Part shown: positions 58,229-64,000 of the stretch, one piece after another
Numbering within the stretch: the stretch's first letter is position 1
How the letters are laid out: the number at the start of each line of letters is the position of its first letter
DNA from: Klebsiella quasipneumoniae subsp. quasipneumoniae
GTDB taxonomy: Bacteria > Pseudomonadota > Gammaproteobacteria > Enterobacterales > Enterobacteriaceae
DNA length: 64,000 nt
Direction: 5' to 3'
Assembly: GCF_020525925.1 (NCBI RefSeq)
Contig: NZ_CP084876.1
Coordinates: 5,146,001-5,210,000, forward strand
Translations under genes and position numbers: made by a program
Notes under the pieces: model-generated
Databases searched by the model: none
What the model was told of the DNA's origin: nothing
Seen by the model: only the letters and a program-made list of their open reading frames with translations

Positions 58229-59170
58229 TCAACATGGGGTAGAACGATATTCAGCATGAGACGAGCGAGTCGTCAGGCGATCATCCAGCAGTGAGAGCCA
58301 TTGCCGCACGGCTCCTGCCTGGTGAGGCGCATAGATCACCCCAAGGCTTAACGGCATGCTGTCGCCTTCAGCGACAGGACAGAACACTACCCCCTGACGC
58401 TGGATCGCGGAAAAGGACGCCGGCAGGAGGATCATGCCTTCCCCACGCGCGATTCGCGCCAGCAGCACATCATGTTCGGCAGGCTCTTCCACATAAGCGG
58501 GGGTATAGCCAGCCCGGTCGAAAATGCGCCGCGTGTAGTCAAAGAAATCGGGGTTACGCTCGCGTTTAAACCAGAACAGCGGCCGATGATTGAGCGCGCT
58601 TAGCGTTAACGCTGGTATGACGGCTTCCGGCCAGGAGGCTGGCACTGCCGCGATGAGCGGCTCCTGGTACGGCAATGGATGCAGGTGCAGCCCTTCAGTA
58701 TTGAGCGGCAGCGCGACCAGCGCCGCATCGAGTTTGCCTTTGCGCACCTGCTGCGCCAGCGCCGGTGAGGCGTGGCGGGTGATATGCAACCCGCGGGTAT
58801 GTTCGCTCAGCGCAGATTCAACAGCAGCGAAAATGCCTTGTTCGAAGGCGGTGGTCACGCCCAGACGCAGAGACGGCGGCGAGTGAACGGAGAGCTCACT
58901 CAATGCCGCCAGCGTGCGTTCCTGGAGCGCCAGCATGGGCCGAATGATCGCCAGCACCTCTCTGCCCGCGTCGGTAAGGATCAGGCCTTTGCTATGGCGC
59001 TGAAACAGCGTCACCCCCAGCTGCGCTTCCAGATAGCGCATATGGCGACTCAGCGGCGGCTGCGAGATAAATAACCGCTGCGCCGCCCGGCTGATGTTAT
59101 TTTCCTCCGCCACCACGGCAAAGGCACGCAGCAGGCGGATATCAAGAGAATGTAATCGCGAAGTTGTCAT
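58229..59170 (-). CDS. LysR-family transcription regulator
   Basis: A 313-residue LysR-type regulator: HTH at residues 20-45 (SRAAQRLFISQPPLSRHMRY), then an effector domain to about residue 295. I do not recognise the exact gene. It is divergent from the carboxymuconolactone-decarboxylase-like gene at 59262, with 91 bases between them, and probably controls it. In E. coli K-12 katG lies near metF at this place. The last 15 residues (RLTTRSSHAEYRSTPC) look poorly conserved. Confidence 0.85.
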   Translation of the reverse strand: MTTSRLHSLDIRLLRAFAVVAEENNISRAAQRLFISQPPLSRHMRYLEAQLGVTLFQRHSKGLILTDAGREVLAIIRPMLALQERTLAALSELSVHSPPSLRLGVTTAFEQGIFAAVESALSEHTRGLHITRHASPALAQQVRKGKLDAALVALPLNTEGLHLHPLPYQEPLIAAVPASWPEAVIPALTLSALNHRPLFWFKRERNPDFFDYTRRIFDRAGYTPAYVEEPAEHDVLLARIARGEGMILLPASFSAIQRQGVVFCPVAEGDSMPLSLGVIYAPHQAGAVRQWLSLLDDRLTTRSSHAEYRSTPC

Positions 59171-59204
59171 ACTGAAAAGGTATCACGAAAAGGGTATTAC
59201 TCAA
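59169..59204. promoter_or_regulatory. Possible LysR operator between the divergent pair
   Basis: ATAC, seven bases and GTAT (59169-59183) form a T-N11-A motif that covers the start codon of the regulator. A nearby repeat, AAAAGGTAT then AAAAGGGTAT, adds a second half-site. This fits an autoregulated divergent LysR operator. Confidence 0.45.
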
Positions 59205-59261
59205 GTCCGGTAAACTTCCCTACCCTTCCTCTCAACGCATCATCACAGAGAGGAAAAAACG

Positions 59262-59633
59262 ATGTCCAGCGAACGTTATACCACCGGTCAGGAAATGCTT
59301 CAGCGCGTGGACGGTAGCGGCGGGGAGGCCGTCGTCAACAGCCTGCGGGATATCGCCCCCGACTTCGCCCGCTATCTGATTGAGTTCCCCTTCGGCGATA
59401 TTTACGCCCGGCCAGGGCTTGATTTGCGTAGCCGGGAAATCGCCACCATCGCCGCGCTCACCGCGCTGGGTAACGCCGAGCCGCAGCTGAAAGTGCATAT
59501 TGCCGCGGGATTAAATGTCGGTCTGACGCAAGAGGAAATTACGGAAGTGATCATGCAGATGGCGGTCTACGCCGGATTCCCGGCGGCGCTAAACGGCCTG
59601 TTTGCCGCTAAAGCAGTTTTTGCGGCGCACTAA
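59262..59633 (+). CDS. Carboxymuconolactone decarboxylase family protein
   Basis: A 123-residue protein of the CMD/AhpD-like fold. The family pattern is clear: SREIATIAALTALG near residue 51, then KVHIAAGLNVGLTQEEI and AVYAGFPAALNG. It has no CxxC, so it is not an AhpD-type alkylhydroperoxidase. It resembles 4-carboxymuconolactone decarboxylase, but no other protocatechuate-pathway gene is nearby, so the substrate is unknown. It is divergent from a LysR regulator. Confidence 0.88.
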   Translation: MSSERYTTGQEMLQRVDGSGGEAVVNSLRDIAPDFARYLIEFPFGDIYARPGLDLRSREIATIAALTALGNAEPQLKVHIAAGLNVGLTQEEITEVIMQMAVYAGFPAALNGLFAAKAVFAAH

Positions 59634-59664
59634 CAAAAAAGACCAGGCCGCGACTGGTCTTTTT
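59634..59664. terminator. Bidirectional terminator between the CMD gene and metL
   Basis: AAGACCAG and CTGGTCTT form a stem around GCCGCGA, with A-run before and T-run after, between convergent stops. Confidence 0.88.
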
Positions 59665-59671
59665 CCCGGGA

Positions 59672-62104
59672 CTACAGCAGCTGCGCCAGACGGTTAATAT
59701 CCGACTGGATCGCCCCGGCGGTCACATCGCGCCCGGCGCCGGGCCCGCGGATCACCAGCGGATTATCGCGATACCAGCGGCTTTCGATAGCGAACACGTT
59801 ATCGCACGGCAGCAGCGCCGCCAGCGGGTGCTCTTCGCGTACCGCTTCCACGCCGACGCGTGCTTTGCCGTTGGCATCAAAACGCGCCACGTAGCGGAGC
59901 ACCAGCCCCATCTCGCGGGCCGCCTCCAGGCGCTGCAGCATCTGCTCGTTCAGCTCTTCGCCATTCTCAAAGAAGTGATCGACCGAACCCTCTTCACAGT
60001 GCGCCGGGACCAGTGATTCCACGCGCACCTGATCCGGCTCGATGTCGTAACCCGCTTCCCGCGCGAGGATCACCAGCTTGCGCATCACATCTTTACCGGA
60101 CAGATCGACGCGCGGATCCGGCTCGGTCAGACCCTGCTGCCACGCCTGATCCACCAGGTCGGTGAACGGCACGGTGCCATCAAACTGCAGGAACAGCCAG
60201 GAGAGCGTTCCCGAGAAGATACCGCTCAGGCCGAGGATGGTATCGCCGCTGTCGATCAGGTCGCGCACCGTATGGTTCACCGGCAAGCCGGCGCCCACGG
60301 TGGCGTTATACAGCCAGTGGCGCCCTGTCTTCTCAAACGCGTCGTGGATCTGGCGATACTTATCGCTGCTGCTGGCCCCCGCCAGCTTGTTGGCGCTGAT
60401 CACGTGGAAGCCATGGCTGGCGAAATCAAGATACTGGTCTGCCAGCCGCTCGCTGGCGGTGACGTCCAGCACCACTAAATCATCATACGGGTGCGCGCGC
60501 ATCCACAGGAACAGCGACTCTTCATCTTGCTCCACCGCTTCATCGTTGAAGAAAGCCAGCGCCCGGCTGGCGTCCAGCCCGTCGTAGTTCAGCAGACTGC
60601 GTTTACTGTCGACCACGCCAGCGAGCACAAACTCAAAGCCGGTGCGCGCCGAGAGCGTGGTTTGTTCACGGGCGAACAGCTCCAGCCAGCGGGAACCGAT
60701 GTTCCCTTTGCCGAACAGCATCAGGCCGATACGCTTTTCGGCACGAAACAAGGACTGGTGCAGCCCCTGGATCAGGCTTTCCGTCGGCCCGGCGCGCAGG
60801 ACGGCCACCAGGCTGATCCCCTCTTCCGACTGCCAGGTGAACTCCACCGGCTGCCCTTTCAGCTGCTGCCAGAAACGGTGGCAGTGCAGTGGGTTGCGGG
60901 TGACGCCCGCGCCCACCATCGCCACCAGCGCCAGCTTCTGACGCAGACGCAGCTCGCCCGGCAGACCTGCCTCATCGAGCAGCTTCAGCGCGCTGTCGGC
61001 CACCTCGGAGGTATAGCAGAACTGCAGCAGTTTGCGGTCTGCATGGACGCCAACGGCTAACGGGCGCAGCTGGGCGCGTTTGAGCAGGGCGTCCAGCTCT
61101 TTATGCGCCAGTTTGAAATCGTGACCGGCCGGCACCTGAAACTCCACCAGGCAGACATCGTCATGGCTGGTGACAATCCGGGCGCCAGTACCGGAGGCCA
61201 GCACGCGCTCAATGCGCGTGGAACCCTGTTCCGGCGTATAGCTGCAGCGTAACTGCAGATCGATATCGCTGGCGGAAACCGGCTGTAGCGTGCGGGCATG
61301 GAGCACCGGCGCGGCCAGACGCGCCAGCTCGCTGGCTTCGTCCAGACGCAGCAGCGGCAGCAGACAGGCGTCTTTCACCTTGCGCGGATCCGCGCTGTAC
61401 ACCCCGGCGACGTCGCTCCAGATAGTGACGCGGGAAGCGCCCGCCAGCGCGCCGATCTGGGTGGCAGAGTAGTCAGACCCGTTACGGCCCAGCAGGACGG
61501 TTTCACCGGCCTGGTTGCGGGAGATAAAGCCGGTCACCACCAGACGCTTGTTAGGATGCTGCGCCATCAGCTGCTGCAGCAGTGGATAGGATAATCCTTC
61601 ATCCACCTGCGGCTGCGCGGCGCGTTCCGCGCGCAGGAACGCGCGCGCGTCCAGCCAGGCGGCTTCCATTCCCAGCTGGTTGAGAACCGCCGCCATCAGG
61701 CGCGCGGACCACACTTCCCCATGGCCGACCACTTCCGCATAGACCGCTTCGGAAACCCCGCCGTCCAGCAGACCAGCCAGACGCTCAAGGTCGTGGATAA
61801 AGGCGGCGATCAACGTATCCGCCGCCGCAGGCTCCACCAGACCGCCAATCAGCTCGGTGTGATAGCGGCGAAGCGACTGCTGAACCTGATGCGCAGCAAG
61901 GCGATCGCTCTGGCTAAGCTTAAGCCAGCTGATCAGCTGGTTGGTGGTGCTGCCAGCGGCGGAGACGACCATCATGTCCCCCGCCTGCGAATACTCCTTC
62001 ATGATCCCCGCGACGCGCAGGTAACATTTCGCATCCGCTAAACTACTCCCACCAAATTTGTGCAGCTGACGACCCTTCGCCCCTGCCTGCGCAATCACAC
62101 TCAT
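59672..62104 (-). CDS. metL: Bifunctional aspartokinase II/homoserine dehydrogenase II
   Basis: Catalyses the first and third steps of the aspartate pathway, directed to methionine. The product is 810 residues, the E. coli length. The kinase domain covers about residues 1-260 (KFGGSSLAD at 17-25), ACT-like linker residues 300-450, and homoserine dehydrogenase 460-810 (LFGKGNIGSRW near 466). It follows metB by two bases, so metBL is one operon under MetJ. Confidence 0.97.
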   Translation of the reverse strand: MSVIAQAGAKGRQLHKFGGSSLADAKCYLRVAGIMKEYSQAGDMMVVSAAGSTTNQLISWLKLSQSDRLAAHQVQQSLRRYHTELIGGLVEPAAADTLIAAFIHDLERLAGLLDGGVSEAVYAEVVGHGEVWSARLMAAVLNQLGMEAAWLDARAFLRAERAAQPQVDEGLSYPLLQQLMAQHPNKRLVVTGFISRNQAGETVLLGRNGSDYSATQIGALAGASRVTIWSDVAGVYSADPRKVKDACLLPLLRLDEASELARLAAPVLHARTLQPVSASDIDLQLRCSYTPEQGSTRIERVLASGTGARIVTSHDDVCLVEFQVPAGHDFKLAHKELDALLKRAQLRPLAVGVHADRKLLQFCYTSEVADSALKLLDEAGLPGELRLRQKLALVAMVGAGVTRNPLHCHRFWQQLKGQPVEFTWQSEEGISLVAVLRAGPTESLIQGLHQSLFRAEKRIGLMLFGKGNIGSRWLELFAREQTTLSARTGFEFVLAGVVDSKRSLLNYDGLDASRALAFFNDEAVEQDEESLFLWMRAHPYDDLVVLDVTASERLADQYLDFASHGFHVISANKLAGASSSDKYRQIHDAFEKTGRHWLYNATVGAGLPVNHTVRDLIDSGDTILGLSGIFSGTLSWLFLQFDGTVPFTDLVDQAWQQGLTEPDPRVDLSGKDVMRKLVILAREAGYDIEPDQVRVESLVPAHCEEGSVDHFFENGEELNEQMLQRLEAAREMGLVLRYVARFDANGKARVGVEAVREEHPLAALLPCDNVFAIESRWYRDNPLVIRGPGAGRDVTAGAIQSDINRLAQLL

Positions 62105-62106
62105 CT

Positions 62107-63267
62107 TTATTCCTCGTTTGCTGCCCGGAAGCCATTTTCCAGGTCGGCAATTAAATCTTCACCATCTTCGATACCGGTCGAAATACGCAGGAGCGTTTCT
62201 GAAATTCCGGCGGCGGCACGCGCTTCAGGCGCCATGCCGGCATGCGTCATCGTTGCCGCATGGGAAATCAGGCTTTCAACGCCCCCCAGCGATTCCGCCA
62301 GTGTAAACAGCGACAGCCCGCTCAGGAAGCGGCGCAGCGTCTGCTCGTCACCGTCCAGCTCGAAGCTTAACATTGCGCCAAAACCTTTTTGCTGACGCGC
62401 CGCAATTTCATGCCCCTGGTTTTCCGGCAGCGACGGATGATACAGCTTTTTCACCAGCGGCTGGGTTTTCAGATACTCGACGATCGCCAGGGCATTACGT
62501 TGCGCCACTTCCATGCGTGGAGAAAGCGTCCGCAGCCCGCGCAACAGCAGATAGCTGTCGAAGGCGCTGCCGGTGACGCCAATGTTATTCGCCCACCATG
62601 CCAGTTCGGTGACAGTCGCCGGATCGTTGGCAATCACCACCCCGGCCACCACATCAGAGTGACCATTAAGGTATTTAGTACAGGAGTGCAACACCAGATC
62701 GGCGCCCAGCGCCAGCGGGTTTTGCAGCGCCGGACTCAGGAAGGTGTTATCGACCACGCTGATCGCCCCGGCTTCGCGCGCCAGACCACAGATTTTCGCA
62801 ATATCCACCACCCGCAGCAATGGATTACTTGGGCTTTCGACCAGCACCAGCTTCGGTTTTTCCGCCAGCGCCGCCCGCAGCGCCTGCTCATCGTTTTGAT
62901 CGACGAACTGAACGCGATAGCAGCCGCGCTTCGCCAGGCTATCGAACAGACGGTAGCTGCCGCCGTAGCAGTCGTGCGGCGCCACCAGCAGATCGCCAGG
63001 CTTAAGGAACACCGTCGTCACCAGCAGGATCGCCGACATACCGGTATTGGTCAGCACCGCGCCAGCGCCGCCCTCCAGCTCCGCTAAAGCGCGCTGCACC
63101 ACATCACGCGTCGGGTTGCCGCGGCGGGAATAGTCGTGAGCGCGAGGTTCATTAAAGTCGGTGAAGTTATAGGTACTGGAGAGGTGGATCGGCGGGACAA
63201 CGCAACCGTACTGCTCGTCGTCATTTAAACCGCTACGCACTGCGATGGTGGCCTGTTTACGCGTCAT
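62107..63267 (-). CDS. metB: Cystathionine gamma-synthase
   Basis: PLP enzyme that joins O-succinylhomoserine and cysteine to cystathionine. The product is 386 residues, as in E. coli. The PLP lysine is in SCTKYLNGHSD near residue 198, and NTGMSAI is near 77. It is divergent from metJ, across a MetJ operator array. Confidence 0.97.
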   Translation of the reverse strand: MTRKQATIAVRSGLNDDEQYGCVVPPIHLSSTYNFTDFNEPRAHDYSRRGNPTRDVVQRALAELEGGAGAVLTNTGMSAILLVTTVFLKPGDLLVAPHDCYGGSYRLFDSLAKRGCYRVQFVDQNDEQALRAALAEKPKLVLVESPSNPLLRVVDIAKICGLAREAGAISVVDNTFLSPALQNPLALGADLVLHSCTKYLNGHSDVVAGVVIANDPATVTELAWWANNIGVTGSAFDSYLLLRGLRTLSPRMEVAQRNALAIVEYLKTQPLVKKLYHPSLPENQGHEIAARQQKGFGAMLSFELDGDEQTLRRFLSGLSLFTLAESLGGVESLISHAATMTHAGMAPEARAAAGISETLLRISTGIEDGEDLIADLENGFRAANEE

Positions 63268-63329
63268 GTTGGGAAGTTCCTGGGCTGAATCGGTGAAAAG
63301 TCAGGCTTCAGAGTAAACATTGTCACAAT

Positions 63330-63377
63330 AGACGTCAATACATCTGGACATCTAAACTTCTTTGCGTATAGATTGAG
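63330..63377. promoter_or_regulatory. MetJ operator array between metB and metJ
   Basis: Consecutive octamers AGACGTCA, ATACATCT, GGACATCT, AAACTTCT, TTGCGTAT and AGATTGAG run from 63330 to 63377. The first three are close to AGACGTCT or its near-complement, the rest are degenerate. MetJ dimers bind such tandem arrays cooperatively with SAM, repressing metBL and metJ. Confidence 0.88.
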
Positions 63378-63534
63378 CAAAGTGCAAATAGCCGTTAAAA
63401 TTATATGCATTAGCGCACGTCGGCGGCGGCTTATCTCATGTCAGAAAGCCCGCGCATACGGTAAACTACGCGCGATTATAGCCCGGGCGGAATATTCTGG
63501 CCCTTCACTAATAAACAGAGGATTAAGGTATCTC

Positions 63535-63852
63535 ATGGCTGAATGGAGCGGCGAATATATCAGCCCATACGCTGAGCACGGTAAGAAGAGTGAGCAAGTA
63601 AAGAAAATTACGGTTTCCATTCCTCTGAAGGTGTTAAAAATCCTCACCGATGAACGCACGCGTCGTCAGGTGAATAACCTGCGTCACGCGACCAACAGCG
63701 AACTGCTGTGCGAAGCGTTCCTGCATGCCTTTACCGGACAACCGTTGCCTAACGATGAAGACCTGCGTAAAGAGCGCAGCGATGAGATCCCGGAAGCGGC
63801 GAAAGCGATTATGCGTGAACTGGGTATCGACCCGGATACGTGGGAATACTGA
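63535..63852 (+). CDS. metJ: Methionine repressor MetJ
   Basis: Ribbon-helix-helix repressor that uses SAM as co-repressor and binds tandem met boxes. The ATG at 63535 ([20 protein letters not shown]) gives 105 residues, the E. coli length; the longer open frame from 63373 crosses the operator and is rejected. The DNA-binding ribbon is [11 protein letters not shown] near residues 22-32. A GGATTAAGGT ribosome binding region precedes it. Confidence 0.98.
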   Translation: MAEWSGEYISPYAEHGKKSEQVKKITVSIPLKVLKILTDERTRRQVNNLRHATNSELLCEAFLHAFTGQPLPNDEDLRKERSDEIPEAAKAIMRELGIDPDTWEY

Positions 63853-63856
63853 GACG

Positions 63857-63893
63857 ATAAAAAGGGCGGAAGCAAGCTTCCGCCCTTTTTCTT
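63857..63893. terminator. Bidirectional terminator after metJ
   Basis: AAAAAGGGCGGAAG and CTTCCGCCCTTTTT form a perfect stem with a CAAG loop just after the metJ stop. Confidence 0.92.
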
Positions 63894-63916
63894 TCCCGCC
63901 CAGGCAGGCGAGAGAC

Positions 63917-63942
63917 ACAAAAAAGCCGCCCTGAGGCGGCTT
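63917..63942 (-). terminator. Terminator after rpmE
   Basis: On the minus strand AAGCCGCC, TCA and GGGCGGCTT form a hairpin followed by TTTTTT. It lies just downstream of the rpmE stop. Confidence 0.85.
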
Positions 63943-63953
63943 CTTCTGGCAAC

Positions 63954-64000
63954 TTACTTGCTGCCCGGGATGCTGAAGCGCTTGTTGAAGCGGTCAACAC
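63954..64000 (-). CDS. rpmE: 50S ribosomal protein L31, C-terminal end (runs off right edge)
   Basis: The last 14 codons read VDRFNKRFSIPGSK then TAA, which matches the end of E. coli L31 except for one residue (S for N, from memory). The rest of the gene lies beyond the window. In E. coli rpmE is also close to metJ, though yiiX lies between them there and is absent here. Confidence 0.9.
   Translation of the reverse strand, partial: VDRFNKRFSIPGSK

Noticed and set aside
58109..58294. 61-codon plus-strand frame (MTEKRAGVNRKICVK) between metF and the LysR gene
   Set aside because: It overlaps the 3' end of the LysR gene in antisense, has no good ribosome binding site and no recognisable family.

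Overview
The window is chromosomal DNA of an enterobacterium. It is GC-rich and almost every protein aligns along its full length with an Escherichia coli K-12 counterpart that I know from memory. The GC level, an intact ilvG, a zinT gene beside ppc and the absence of the frw/pfl block and katG point to Klebsiella or a close relative such as Raoultella. The species is inferred, not proven. No phage, insertion sequence, plasmid gene or CRISPR array is visible, so this is core chromosome rather than an accessory island.

Layout from left to right. (1) 1-11387, minus strand: the enterobacterial common antigen (ECA) operon wecA-wzzE-wecB-wecC-rffG-rffH-wecD-wecE-wzxE-wecF-wzyE. It is tightly packed with several 4-base overlaps, and wzyE runs off the left edge. 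(2) 11628-19566: rho with its rhoL leader and trxA (minus), rhlB and gppA (plus), rep (minus), and two tandem parvulin genes (plus). (3) 19770-28828: branched-chain amino acid genes, namely ilvC with divergent ilvY, and the ilvLXGMEDA operon with its attenuator. (4) 29183-32006: yifB, maoP and hdfR. (5) 32116-37950: an rRNA operon on the minus strand, in transcription order 16S, tRNA-Ile, tRNA-Ala, 23S, 5S, tRNA-Asp, tRNA-Trp, with P1/P2 promoters and boxA. (6) 37966-45625: murI, btuB with a cobalamin riboswitch, trmA, yijD, fabR, sthA and oxyR, then the small RNA OxyS. (7) 45886-53322: argH-argB-argC with divergent argE, then ppc. (8) 53370-57057: zinT with a Zur-type palindrome, yijO, fsaB and gldA. 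(9) 57147-64000: metF, a divergent LysR regulator/carboxymuconolactone-decarboxylase pair, metL-metB with divergent metJ, and the 3' end of rpmE. MetJ box arrays lie upstream of metF and between metB and metJ.

The most notable structural point is the rRNA operon. Its upstream flank (btuB-murI) is the E. coli rrnB flank, whereas its downstream flank (tRNA-Asp, tRNA-Trp, hdfR, ilv) is the E. coli rrnC flank. Two blocks that are far apart in E. coli are therefore joined through an rrn operon, in the same orientation. This is what recombination between rrn operons would produce, or else it is the native order in this lineage or an assembly join. Other points worth a second look are a 122-base palindromic element inserted between 23S and 5S with a related palindrome next to ilvC, a tandem duplication of ppiC, an OxyS whose terminator loop differs from the E. 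coli one, and small leader ORFs (rhoL with a GTG start, ilvX). I see no wholly new multi-gene system here.
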